Shown piece after piece: positions 11,698 through 23,134 of a stretch of DNA of 64,000 nucleotides (position 1 is its first letter; each line of letters starts with the position of its first letter). A program made the translations under genes and the position numbers. Below the pieces are notes generated by a model. That model made no database searches and was not told the DNA's origin. It was given only the letters and a program-made list of their open reading frames with translations. The stretch is from Chloranthus sessilifolius (lineage: Eukaryota > Streptophyta > Magnoliopsida > Chloranthales > Chloranthaceae), in the NCBI GenBank assembly GCA_021018995.1, contig CM037597.1:6647299-6711298 (forward strand). Reading direction: 5' to 3'.

Positions 11698-12715
11698 CTG
11701 TGACGTATAGTCTAAAGGGGTGAGCTACATCCTAGCTCAATAGGAAACAAACACAGTGAACATATAAGTTAAACCTCACATATATTCCATGATATTCTAA
11801 GAATGATGAGTCTATGCAGTTACTAAGAAAATATAGTTGAAAAGATAGCAATTTATAATCACATTTTTACTGGTAGTTTACAGATGTCTTTTAATTAATC
11901 ATGAATGATACTGAATAGGCCTAAAGCAAAACTTAACCTTTCAACTTAAATAATCCCCGAGCAATATAGCATCGAGCTCCGATGAGATACCCTTCATCAT
12001 CGTCTAAATAGACAGTTTTTAAACGTATTCCTTGGGAATACAATAGTACCCAAGCCCCTTTTCCCTGGGAATCGGTGGCGGGGTTTCAGTCTTATCTCAA
12101 CATCCCTGAGATGTGCTTACTGTGTACAGATAATCCTTCGTACTGGCTTACGGTTTCACCGCCGTATCGGTCACGGATATCCTGCCGCGTCAGTCGTGGG
12201 TATCCCGCCACGTCGGTGGGGTATCCTATCAAACCTCAAATAACAAAAATATCAGGTGCTTTACATATAGTGTGCTATCTTATATCAGTTAGACCCTATC
12301 TGACATTATTCAATCTTAGATATATCCCTGGGATGTATCTATTTACTTGCATCACGCCTGATACCTTTATTACTTCCTCATCCCCTGGGGATGGCTCATT
12401 ATTAATTACTCTTTTGATGTCACACACACACACGCTTTTCCAGAAAGCTTTCATAAAAGAAAAAGTTTTTAATTTAAATCCATATCACTACATACATGCT
12501 CTTGAAATTAAAATACATGTTCAGGGTGTTCCCTACCTTAAGTCTCTGATAATTCATGCATCAAGGTCCCACGTGGCTCCTTGTGCCCATGGTCACCTGT
12601 ACCACCTATGGTACAATATAACACATGTAATACATCACTAAAGATGCACATAAGAAGGTCCAAGACCCTCTGAGAATCTCAAAGTCAAACTAAAAGTCAA
12701 CAAAAATTGACTCAG

Positions 12716-13181
12716 TCGATTAATCGAACTCCAAAGTTGATTAATCGAACTTGGTTCGATTAATCGATTCCCAAAATCGATTAATTGAGATCCAAAATCG
12801 ATTAATCGATTCCCAAAATCGATTAATTGAGATCCACAATCGATTAATCGATCCCAAATCGATTAATCAAAATTTTCTACTCATTCTCATCGATTCTCAA
12901 TTCGAGTAATCGAATTCTCAAAATCGATTAATCGATCCCAAATCGATTAATCGAAATCCGAAATCGATTAATCGAAATCTCAACTCGAATAGTCGATTTC
13001 CCCAAACCACTTTCCTCCGGCCACTGGAGGTTCCCAGTCGATTAATCGACACCTTAATCGATTAATCGAAATCCAAAGTCGATTAATCGAAACTCAGTTC
13101 GATTAATCGATTTCGAGTCCTTTGACTTTTCAACTTCTTGGCCAAAATCAATTAATCGAAACCCAATTTCGATTAATCGAT
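12716..13181 (-). repeat. Palindrome array TCGATTAATCGA, 5' LTR of A
   Basis: The same array as 2519-2986, with a slightly different set of point changes inside the palindromes, such as GATTAATTG near 12785 and 12826. Confidence 0.95.
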
Positions 13182-13475
13182 TTGGCCAAATTTAGCCCCT
13201 TTTCGGGCTGTTCTTCCAAATCTTTCTCAAACTATTTTCTTTCTTTTCCATGCCTTTAATCTATGATTTTCATCATTCATGACTACAATTAAACTTCTAT
13301 AATTTATGCTTTTAATTCACAAGAAATTTACCTCAATCCTGTCTCAATTTGATTGGATCTAGGGGTTGGAAAGGCTAGGGTTCCAGCTTTGTTCTAACGG
13401 CACCTTCGCGTTGAATCCGGCTTTAAGTACTCGAATCCCTTCTTCCTTAGCTTGCATTCACTCCTTGCATTAACT

Positions 13476-13519
<44 letters not shown>

Positions 13520-14043
13520 TTACTCTCCTTTACCAACCAACAAATCTCATTTAGGGTTCTTTAACCCTTTTATACCCATCTTCCATGTGTTGAGCACATA
13601 CACCCAAAATAGGTGTATGTTGTTCCAGATTTCACCTCACACCCTACACACTTGTATCCTTTTCACATCACAGCCGTTCATCACCTCTCTAGTCAATTAG
13701 CGGACTCCCATTTGGTCAAACCTATGACCAGTCGGGCACGGATCCCGAGGTCACAGGTTAACGCAAATTTTTGGGATATTACAGAAAGTTAGGCCAAGTG
13801 GGGGGCAAAAGTTCTTATTTTGCCCTTCAAAATAACCGTTAGATAAACTTAAACGATTGCTTTGAATGGTAAAATAGACCTCTCAAAGTTAATTACTTAT
13901 ATATATATATAAGCAATTATAAACCGAGCCATAGAGCCGAGCCGGCCTTAGCTCGAGCTCGACTCTGTTCATTTGAGCTACAAATTGCCCAGCTCGGGAG
14001 CCGAGCTCGACTCTGTTCATTTCGGTTTGGAGCTCGAGAGCCG

Positions 14044-14269
14044 AGCTCTAAAGCGAAAAACTCTTACTTTTCGAGTTGAGCCAAGTTGTTGAGCTGGCTC
14101 AGCTCTATAGCAGCCCTAGGTGACACATACAAGTCAAAATGTAACCCGAGTCGCCAAGCTCTAAAGAGAAAAACTCTTATTTTTTGGGCCGAGCCGAGTT
14201 GTTGAGCTGGCTCGGCTCTATAACAGCCCTAGGTGACACATACAAGTCAAAATGTAACCCAAGTCGCTT
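14044..14269. repeat. Two tandem 113-bp copies of the hAT right end
   Basis: Units 14044-14156 and 14157-14269 both carry AGCTCTAAAG, the terminal CAGCCCTA, the target duplication GGTGACAC (14119-14126 and 14232-14239) and about 30 bp of flank. The element end and its flank were therefore duplicated together after insertion. Confidence 0.85.
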
Positions 14270-15329
14270 GCCAAACACTGATACATAATCCTCGGATGGG
14301 CTTGGGCATAAAGTTCCATAATTTTCATGCATAAGAAAAGATCTTGGTCAAAATTAAACTCATTAGCCGCGCAAATCTTTTCCCAATTCTTAATTTCATC
14401 ATTATAAGTAGATAACTTAGAACCAAACTTTTCAGCTAATATATAATATGGATGAAAGTGCATATTTTATTTGATAATTCTACCATGAACAAATTTATTT
14501 GATAACTCCACCATGAACAACAAGAATACAGTACGTAAATATAACTAATATATTTTACATACCCGTTGATATAGACTCAACATTATCCTACTGCAATCAA
14601 AGCCAACTTTGAGAAGACAATAGACAAGTCGTTAGATTGAGATCAAAAGGATTTTGGTATTTGTATTGTCGAATATTATTGAGATTAAATGAATTTTAGT
14701 CATTATATCGATATTAAAAGGATTGGAGGGATTTTTGTGAGGTATGATCACAACAGGTTGGGAGTTTGGGGTTTTACCCATAGCAGCCTGAGTTGAGGCT
14801 GAGGAATCTTAGCGTGAGGGTCATGTAAGTTTGGGGGTTGTTTTAAAAAACTTGGGTGGAGATGTAGATTTATTAACTTGGATATTTCCACTTAGTTTTA
14901 TTGATTTGTTTACTTTTGGTGACATGTATCTTTTTTCTTTGCATTTTCCCACTTTGTTTTTTCTTGTTCCGTGCACTCCTTACCAATACCTCTTTTTAAT
15001 TTAATAATGTTAATATCTTCTTAGTTTTATAACCAGAACTAAGGGTGGGAACGAAAATACTTTATGCCACTAAATACAGAAGTATGTGATGACATAAGCC
15101 ATAATTATGCCATTGAATATACATTATGCGATGACATAATGCTCCAATTACATAATTTTAGTTAAACATTTAAATAACCTAAATTACAATCAAATTGGAA
15201 ACAAAAATGGCTACAAAAATTGATTTCCTACACTTATAATTCAAAAGAGTAAATTTTTGTTATATCTAGTTAGTTCAATTTTTTCTATTTTTTTTCTTTT
15301 AAATTAAAATTTTTTTTGCAATGCTTTAT
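14270..15329. other. Non-coding DNA between hAT end and element B
   Basis: AT-rich, with no domain I recognise. A short minus-strand open frame (14218-14463) overlaps the duplicated hAT end and looks fortuitous. Confidence 0.55.
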
Positions 15330-17557
15330 TGTGACGACCCGACTTCTCCAATCCCTCAGGTATAGGAAAGGCCGATTCGCCAACCTATCGAATAAACGAT
15401 AAGCCGGACAACAGGGCACATATCAGAGTAAAGCGCAATAAATATCCATAGCTAAAATAAATGCGGAAGCAATTAAAAGTAAAGAACTACCGATGATGGC
15501 CGATCATCATCGAAACATGACTCATAACAAAAATCAACGTCAAGTATAAAACTATGATATCCAACTAAAATGGGCCCACAAATTCAAGTCTAACTCTCAC
15601 CACAAATAAGAAAATCAGTAAGTTCTATACTGGAAAAAACTCCTCAGGAGGAACCTCAAGCTCTTCCTCAGGCACGTAGTCGATCACCTCACATTTAATA
15701 GCCACGTCGACAACTAATGACGTATAGTCGGAGTGAGCTAACCAACAAAGCTCAGTAGAAGAAAGACATCTACGGCATTTTACTTTAACTAACATGGTTC
15801 AAAACAAATATCGGAATATAGCTTGTCAAACATATAAGCAGATAATAAACTGAATTTAGGTGCGGAAATCATATGTAAGATTTATTTCTAAATGTGTGAA
15901 AACAGTTTCAAGAATGATGCAAAGTTTCTCTAACTTCTATATGCAAAGTTCAGTAATTCATGACTTAATCCTCAACTTAAAATACCTCCCGAGTAAGCTA
16001 TATCTCGAGAGCAGGAATATAGCCGATGGGAACCCCTACCTACCATCGTCGTTCATGAACCCTTTTTCAGGATGCAACAAGCCCCTGCGTAATGAGGGAA
16101 ACTTGTTTCAGGAAGTTGTTCAGAAATTTTTGAGGGGTCGTTCAGGTCAATCATAAAACAAATGCAGATACTAATATAAATCAGATGCAAGTCTCTTATA
16201 CATAGTTCAGGTTCTTGATTTCAAAATTTCAGAGCTTAAGCAGATTCAGGTTTCAGGATTCAGGTAGATTTAGATTTTCAATCATTTATATCAATTTCAG
16301 TTTACAGATGTGATTTCAATGGCATATGCAAGTTCAAAGATTTTAATTCAAAATATCCATGCGAATTAAAATAAAATACTGTAAAGATGAGATTCTCCTA
16401 CCAAAACTCGGAGTTATGCGAAGTCAAGCAAAGTCCTATTGATGGCCTCTCGCCCTCAATCTACATCACAATATATGTTCATGCATTAAGATTAACTCTA
16501 ATTACTAATAATATAGACCTATTTAAGTGTTTCCTCAAAAACAAGTCAAAACAGGCAAGTTGCGCCAATCCTAGAATTTGATGTAACATTCTCATATATT
16601 TTTGACCATCAAGACAATTGATTCACAAGTTGGTCAAAACATAAAAGTTGTAGATTGTTCAATTAGCTTTCCAATATAAAAAGAATCATCTCAATCGGAG
16701 TTCGAGATAAAAATTTATGATTAAAATACTAAGGAAATATCGGAGTTCGGTGATACCTCGCTCGAGCGATGATAATAGCTCGCTCGAGCGAGCTACAGCG
16801 ACGCGATTTCGCTCGTTTTCACCCGAATCGGAACTCATACATCCCAAAGCAAAACCCATGGCTAATCTAATGATTTTAATCAAAAAGTTTAATTAAAACA
16901 TACCTTTAATCTAAGGATTCCTAGATTAGAAATGATTCACGCGAATGGAGCTTCGGAACGAAACCGACGGGTTTCCTCAACGATTCGCGCCGCGATCGAT
17001 CCCACGAGTTCACAGAGATAACTCCAACACGTCCCCAATGATCTCAACCTCTCCCAATAGCCAACTACGAATCCAAGGTTGATTCAAGTTCTTTCTAAGG
17101 TTCAAGGGTTTTCAACAAAGAGGGTTCTAGAGAAGGAGGTTTTCTAAACCGATCTCCTACGATGATTGAAGAAGAGAGAAGACGGAGTTTCATACGGTTG
17201 GATAACTCTCAAACGACTACGGTTCTTCACGGCACTCACGTCTCTTCCTCTCTTAACAAAACCTAATATAATACGGAAATGCAATTCCTTCTTATAATAG
17301 GATTGCTCACAAAGTTAAGCACACACACACCTCTTATGTATTATACACTTCTAATTTTAAAACTCAAGCCCGGTGTTGAGCGGCCACACCGAGGTCGGTG
17401 CACAACTTTTGCACGAGGGTTCAAATGGGCTCTAAATCAAAATCTGTCCGCACAATCACATCTAGATAAAAATTTAAAACGAATGATGATGTCAGTTTTC
17501 AAGCCGAATACACATACGGGGTCAGTCTAACTCGGGTTCAAAATACGGGTCTTTACA
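15330..17557 (-). repeat. 3' LTR of element B
   Basis: Begins TGTGACGACC and ends GGTCTTTACA on the plus strand. The sense strand has a donor-like AAAG|GTATGT at 16904/16903, two copies of CTCGCTCGAGCGA (16757-16794), the hairpin TGAGCT/AGCTCA (15734-15754) and the acidic frame DYVPEEELEVPPEEFFPV ending at 15625-15627. The frame's upstream end is altered in this copy compared with 23429-23529. Confidence 0.9.
16757..16794 (-). repeat. Paired CTCGAG palindromes in B LTR
   Basis: Two copies of the palindrome CTCGCTCGAGCGAG (first copy changed at its end), 22 bp apart. They sit where the long arrays lie in the other LTR families, next to the block that reads ACTCCGAT-like on the sense strand. 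Confidence 0.8.
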
Positions 17558-17573
17558 TTCTATCCTCCTTAGG
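17558..17573 (-). promoter_or_regulatory. Polypurine tract of element B
   Basis: The minus strand reads CCTAAGGAGGATAGAA directly before the LTR start TGTAAAGACC. Upstream is TTCGAGGACGAAAATT, shared with element I (TTCGAGGACAAAAATT). Confidence 0.8.
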
Positions 17574-18206
17574 AATTTTCGTCCTCGAAAATGTACGGAT
17601 AGCTAAACCGAACTGCGGTAAGTCCTTATCCTAACACCAGTGTAAAGCAAAATCAAAACAGTCTAAAGTCTAAAAGAACTTTGGTCGCGATACGGTAGGC
17701 TTCACTAAGCACGCTTTCAAGGGTCGGGATCCGTAGTAACCTGGATGTACTGCGTGTGGCATCCCATACTGCCATAGAGGATTGCATCCGTACATGGATA
17801 CATACCTTCCCAAGTGTCACGTGCCTGGAAACATACTTCACCATGACACAAACCTAGCACACACACCTACCTCACCCTTTTGGTAATTATTTGAGCAGAA
17901 ATTTCAGATGTCAGAATCGAATATTTATTCAGAAGCATGATCACATGCCTGGTAACATGTTCTAACTGATGACATGGGCTCCAACAGACACACGGTTCTA
18001 ACCGAGAATGAATAAATATGACATTTAAGATTTTATTGTGTGATCGTTATAGATATATATGTAAAGCATCGATGTTATGAACCAATTTAACATTGAAGAT
18101 TTTGAAAAAAATTCTCCTTTTTTTTTTTTTTTTTTTTGAAGAAGCAAATTCAAGAATTTAAAAGTACGTATGATTTTCTTACATAACTATAGTTTACAAT
18201 ATACCT
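17574..18206 (-). other. Non-coding 3' region of element B
   Basis: Between the pol stop and the polypurine tract. Holds a block (about 17694-17830) strongly similar to 44985-45090 in element I and 31590-31731 in remnant C, plus a poly-T run at 18117-18137. No reading frame is conserved. Confidence 0.7.
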
Positions 18207-21200
18207 TCACTCGAAAAGTTGTGAAAATTGCTCGCAAATCTCTGCTTCACGCTCCCATGTGGCTTCCTCTGGAGAATGGTTCCGCCACTTCACGAGTACT
18301 AAGGGAATGCTCTTTGTCCGTAAGATTTATTCTTTACGATCCAAGATTCGTATCGGTTCCTCAACCAAGGATATGTCTTCTTGGAGCTCAATGGGCTGGT
18401 AGTCCAATACGTGAGTCGGGTCCTTAACATATCTTCGTAACATGGACACATGAAACACGTTGTGCATTTCCGATAGCTGCAGTGGCAAGGCTACTCGATA
18501 GGCAACCTCACCGACTCGGCCCAATACCTCGAAAGGTCCAACATAGCGCAGACTCAGCTTCCCACGCTTCCCAAAATGCATCACGCCTTTTGTAGGAGAG
18601 ATTTTGACAAATACGTTATCTCCCACCTTAAACTCAACATGTTTCCTTTTTAGATCAGCGTAACTCTTCTGACGACTTTGAGCAATGCGTAGTCTCTCAC
18701 GGATTAACCGAACTGTCTCGGTTGTATTCTCCATGATCTCGGGACCTAAAATGAGTTTCTCACCCACTTCTTCCCAATTAAGCGGAGACCTGCACCGTCG
18801 TCCATACAAAGCTTCGTAGGGTGCCATGCCGATGCTAGCCTGGTAACTGTTATTATAAGCAAACTCGATCAGCGGTAAATGTTGGTCCCATGACCCCTGA
18901 AAATCCAGCATGCAAGCACGTAACATATCTTCTATAATCTGATTCACCCTCTCAGTCTGCCCATCGGTCTGAGGATGGAATGTTGTACTGTAATCGAGCC
19001 TGGAGCCCATTCCTTCTTGAAATCGTTGCCAACATTGAGATGTGTATATTGGGTCTCTATCGGATACGATACTGACCGGTATACCATGCAGCCTAACTAT
19101 CTCCTTGATGTATAACTCTGCGAGCTTGTTGGCGGTATACGACGTATTATAAGGAAGGAAGTGTGCGGACTTAGTCAATCGATCCACAATGACCCAGATG
19201 GCATTGTATTTTCTTAATGTTCTTGGCAATCCCAAAATAAAGTCCATAGAAATGGCCTCCCATTTCTACTCAGGTATCGGTAGTGGTTGCAACTTGATCA
19301 CAATTTCGATGATCCACCTTTACTTGCTGACACACAAGACATCTCGAGACATACACAGCGACATCTTTCTTTAAACCTCTCCACCAGAAGCTTTTCTTTA
19401 AGTCCTGGTACATCTTGGTACTGCCAGGGTGAATAGAGTACATAGACTTATGAGCCTCTTCCAAAATAGTGTCCCGAAGCTCAGTACTAGTTGGTACGCA
19501 TACTAGGTTTCTAAACAACAAAGTGCCATCATCTTTGATAGAAAAATCTATTTTGCTTCCCCCAATCACATCCCGTCTGATAGCCATAAGTTCATCATCC
19601 GTCATCTGAAGTCTGCAAATGTTCTCATAGAGAGTGGAACGAATCACCAGCCAGAGCCATAATGCACCCTAACCTTTTTTACGCCAAATCTCATGCTACT
19701 TAGAGCCATATCTTCCAATAGATGCCATCCGCACTTGGTGAGATGTGATAACTGAGCGAGAACTTCCGACTTAACGATCCGCCACTACGCTTTGCTTTCC
19801 CGGTGGTACCGGATGGTACAATCATAATCTTTCAAGAACTCCATCCATCTATGTCTCATATTCAACTCCTTGTGAGAAGAGATACTTGAGGCTCTTATGA
19901 TCGGTGAATATATCGAAGGTCTCCCCATAAAGGTAATGCCTCCAGATCTTGAGCAAAAATCATCACGCCAACTCAAGATCATGCGTAATTCTTCTCATGG
20001 TCTTTTAGTATCTAGACCCATAAGCAATGACTCTCTCATTCTAGTTAAGCACACAGCCTAAACCCCCATATGATGCATCATCGATATCTTGAAAAGCCTC
20101 CCACCGATGGTATAGCAAATCGCGCGATAGTCAATCGTTTCTTGAGTTCTTGAAAACTTTGCTGACACTGCTATGTCCAATCAAATTTAGTATTCTTCTT
20201 CGTAAGTTGTGTAAGAGGACCTGATATCTTGGAGAAGCCCTCCACAAACCTTCTGTAGTATCCTGCCAAACCGAGGAAACTACGAACCTCCGTAACAGTC
20301 TTTGGTTGTTCCCAATTCATCACTGACTCAATCTTTGTTGGGTCAACTGTAATACCGGTCTCAGAGATAACATGGCCTAGGAAATTGACCTGCTTAAGCC
20401 AAAACTCACACTTACTAAGTTTTGCATATAACTGATGGTCTCTAAGGGTTTGTAGAGCCACTTGCAGATGTTGCTCATGTTCTTCTCGCGTCTTTGAATA
20501 GATGAGGATGTCATCTACAAAAACCACTACAGACTTGTCCAAATGTGATTTAAATATCCGGTTCATCAAGTCCATAAATGACGCGGGTGCGTTTGTCAAC
20601 CCAAATGGCATGACCAAGAACTCGTAGTGCCCATATCGGGTTACGACGCATCTTCGAATGTCTTGGACTTAACTTTCAAGCGATGGTAGCGACCTCAAGT
20701 CGATCTTGAGAAGAACCTTGCTCCTTATGGCGATCGACGGATCATCAATTCTTGGAAGTGGATAACGGTTCTTAATTGTCAACTTATTTAGCTGGCGGTA
20801 ATCGATGCAAAGCCTCATTGAACCGTCTTTCTTCTTTACAAATAGAATCGGTGCTCCCTAGGGTGACACACTCGGTCTGATAAAGCCCTTATGTAGCAGT
20901 TCCTGAAGCTGCTCCTTCAACTCTTTCAATTCTGTAGGCGCCATTCGATACGGAGCTTTTGATACTGGTTTAGTACTTGACGCTAACTCAATCGCAAACT
21001 CAATCTCCCTGTCAGGTGGTAATCCAGGTAGATCTTCTAGAAAAATATCTGAATACTCGCAAGCAATCATAATATCTGCAATATTTTTCTTCTCCTCCTT
21101 ATGATCTTGCAAGTAGGCCAGATAACCACAACACCCGTTCCTCATCATACGGTCTGCTCGAATGGCAGAGATAAACGGTATCACACAAGATTTGACTCCG

Positions 21201-21570
21201 CAAAATCGAAAAGATTTTCACTTCGGCGGGCGGAATGTTACAATCTTCCGAAGACAATCCACGCTCGCATGGTAAGTAGATAACCAATCCATCCCTAGTA
21301 TCACGTCGAACCCTTCCATGCTCAAAATGATCAAATCAGCCACTGTCTCGTGGTCTTCGATCATCATAATCACTGATTGACACATGGTATCGGTGCTCAC
21401 TGAGTTACCAGTAGGAACTGACACTGCCAAGATGAAATCAAAGGCCTTGGGAATGATGCCCAACTTCTCAGCGAATAATGGAGTAATAAAAGAATGTGTA
21501 GACCAGGGGTCTATCAACACTCGCGCTTCAGTTTTGCTTACATCGCTCCCCCGATGCATAAAAAGGGTAC
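18207..21570 (-). pseudogene. pol: Element B pro-pol (PR-RT-RH-INT-chromodomain)
   Basis: The protease motif reads LIDPWSTHSFITP, with Trp in place of the catalytic-loop Gly. RT keeps [14 protein letters not shown] (about 20540) and [13 protein letters not shown], but the first catalytic Asp region near 20640-20720 is damaged. RNase H (19785-20170) has several small deletions. Integrase keeps H-H-C-C in 19270-19647, then MDFILGLP, VSDRDPIY and TDGQTE in the 18.3-19.25 kb frame. The chromodomain (EEATWEREAEI) follows a nonsense codon near 18325 and ends at TGA 18207-18209. Clearly inactive. Confidence 0.88.
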
Positions 21571-21708
21571 CTTAGTTTAGACAAACGTTTCAATTAAAAT
21601 TTTTTAAGTATGTGTGTTCATCCATAACTTATTAACAAATTTTATTACATACCAAGCAATTATATATAAACAAAAAGAATAAGAAGACATCTTAACTTTT
21701 AATAATAC
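21571..21708 (-). other. Candidate gag-pro intron of element B (138 bp)
   Basis: Donor ATGAG|GTATTATT and acceptor AACTAAG|GTACCC on the minus strand, at the position of the introns in A, H and I. A deletion in the upstream exon puts the current exon ends out of phase. Confidence 0.65.
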
Positions 21709-22960
21709 CTCATAAGCTCGACCTTGAACAGTTGGTCGGGTCGATTTCTGAGTTGAAGCTGAACCAGTTCTTCCCTTGTCCTCCTGAGGACAATCCTTAA
21801 CCATGTGTCCGATTGTGCCACACCGAAAACACGCTCCAGTGTTCCTCCTGCAATCCTTGGTCTTGTGTGGTTTCCCACACCTTAGGCATATAGTGACCGA
21901 AACAAAAGATGGTGCACGAGAGGATCCTGTACATCGAAGCTCCACTAGCCGTAGAACCCGCTGGTCGTACGGATTGCACAGGTGATGATGCTGCCAATCT
22001 CTGATAAGGGGTCGGTCCAGAAGAAAATGTTGGTCTAGAAAATGCAGGTTGAATAAGGTTCACTGGTGGCTTTGTAAACTTGGCCGTCTTATTTTCATAA
22101 GTACCTGACTGCCCTTGTACAACCCTGTCCTTGTTCGGCTGACTGCTTCTCAAAAACCGCTTTTGAATTTCTTCCTCTGCTATGAGGGCCTTTGACAGTA
22201 CTCCTCCATATGTTTCCATTTCCCACATAGCCACGCTCTCCTATATACTCGGCCTAAGACCCAGCTGAAATTTTCTGGCCTTCATCATATCGGTGGCCAC
22301 ATGTTGAGGTGCAAATCTCGAAAGTCATGTGAACTCATCTCCATACTCACGCACTGACATTGTCCCCTGCTTCAGCTCGATGAATTGAACTTCCATCTGA
22401 TGCCTAACGATCTTGGGAAAGTACTGATCGTTGAACGCCTCGATAAACTCAGCCCATGTCCAAGGAATATTGGTAAACTCCTGTTCCCTGTGTCTAGCCA
22501 CGGACTTCCACCATGGTCCAGCCTGTCCGTCCAGTTTGAAGGTTGCCCATCTAACCTTCTCGACATCGGTGCATTGAAGCACCTCGAATATCTTTTCCAT
22601 CTCATCCAACCAACCTTCAGCTTCCATCGGGTCGGTCTGTCCAGAAAAATTTGGAGGTCTCATCCTCCTGAATTCGGCAAATCCTGATGATTGTTGTTGT
22701 TGTCTAGCAATCGTAAATCAGCTCGCTTTGGCGATTGTGATCTCTTGAGCCATGGATGCGGTCTGCTGAGCAATGTTGGTGGCCAGACTTTCCAACACTT
22801 GTTCCATTCTTTCACCCTGACCTCTATCAACTCCGGCTCCTATAGGGACTGCATTAGAACTGGTTGCGAAGGCAACCCCCCTCGATGTACCGACACCTTC
22901 AGGAATGTCCTCTAAAGGCACCGTCCTACCTCTGCCTCTGCCTCTATTTCTTGGGGCCAT
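21709..22960 (-). pseudogene. gag: Element B gag with two CCHC knuckles
   Basis: Starts MAPRNRGRGRGR at 22960, near-identical in layout to H gag. The capsid region has MRPPNFSGQTDPMEAEGW and the knuckles are CLRCGKPHKTKDC and CFRCGTIGHMVKDC (about 21790-21890). Frameshifts near 22700, 22325 and 21940 break it into pieces. Confidence 0.85.
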
Positions 22961-23052
22961 ACTGATCTGTCATTGTGAACACAACAACATCAGTCAACAT
23001 TGATTGTAAAGACAATCACAAATAGTACTAGTGATTCTGGACCTAACGACAT

Positions 23053-23065
23053 GACTCTGATACCA
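23053..23065 (-). other. Second primer-site-like sequence in B leader
   Basis: The minus strand reads TTGGTATCAGAGT, a second tRNA-Met complement about 70 bp inside the true primer site. Confidence 0.5.
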
Positions 23066-23120
23066 ACAGTACCGGGTCACGGTTGGTTCTCATGGGTCCT
23101 TAGAGAATCTAAAAATTCTA

Positions 23121-23132
23121 GCTCTGATACCA
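23121..23132 (-). promoter_or_regulatory. Primer binding site of element B
   Basis: The minus strand reads TGGTATCAGAGC two bases inside the 5' LTR, a 12-base match to the complement of the initiator tRNA-Met 3' end. Confidence 0.88.
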
Positions 23133-23134
23133 AC

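Larger units (their letters stand above)
1051..13783 (-). mobile_element. Ty3/Gypsy chromovirus A (Tekay/Del-like), near complete
   Basis: Two LTRs of about 2.53 kb bound a minus-strand gag-pol. In sense order: 5' LTR (11248-13783), tRNA-Met primer site, gag, short intron, protease, RT, RNase H, integrase, chromodomain, palindrome array, extra 3' ORF, polypurine tract, 3' LTR (1051-3581). LTRs begin TG and end CA. Flanking pentamers are GAAAA (1046-1050) and GAAAG (13784-13788), a target duplication with one change. Long LTRs plus an integrase-linked chromodomain fit the Tekay/Del lineage; the lineage name is inferred. Several frameshifts and stops make it inactive as it stands. Confidence 0.9.
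11248..13783 (-). repeat. 5' LTR of element A
   Basis: Begins TGTGACAGCC and ends ATATTACA on the plus strand. Compared with 1051-3581 it lacks about 16 bp near 12270, has a longer CT tract (13480-13516 region), and keeps an intact acidic mini-frame ending PPPEDFF-stop (11594-11697), which the other LTR has lost. It would contain the element promoter; I see no unambiguous TATA box. Confidence 0.92.
590..14118. mobile_element. Non-autonomous hAT-like element, split by Gypsy element A
   Basis: The left end reads TAGGGCTGCAACCGAGC at 590. The right end, before 14119, ends GCAGCCCTA, so TAGGGCTGC is the terminal inverted repeat. The element is flanked by a perfect 8-bp duplication GGTGACAC at 582-589 and 14119-14126, the size typical of the hAT superfamily. 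Both ends are rich in GAGCTCGG/CCGAGCC words. The element's own sequence (590-1050 and 13784-14118, about 0.8 kb) encodes no transposase, so it would have needed one in trans. The remaining 12.7 kb is retrotransposon A inserted later. Confidence 0.8.

Noticed and set aside
12075..12641. 188-codon plus-strand frame in the 5' LTR of A
   Set aside because: Antisense to the element, broken in the matching LTR (1861-2445), and without a recognisable domain; it overlaps conserved LTR hairpins.
14218..14463. 81-codon minus frame next to the hAT end
   Set aside because: Starts outside and ends inside the duplicated transposon end; no family recognised.
23121..23132. tRNA gene fragment
   Set aside because: Only the 12-base primer complement is present, with no cloverleaf or A/B boxes; likewise at the other primer sites.
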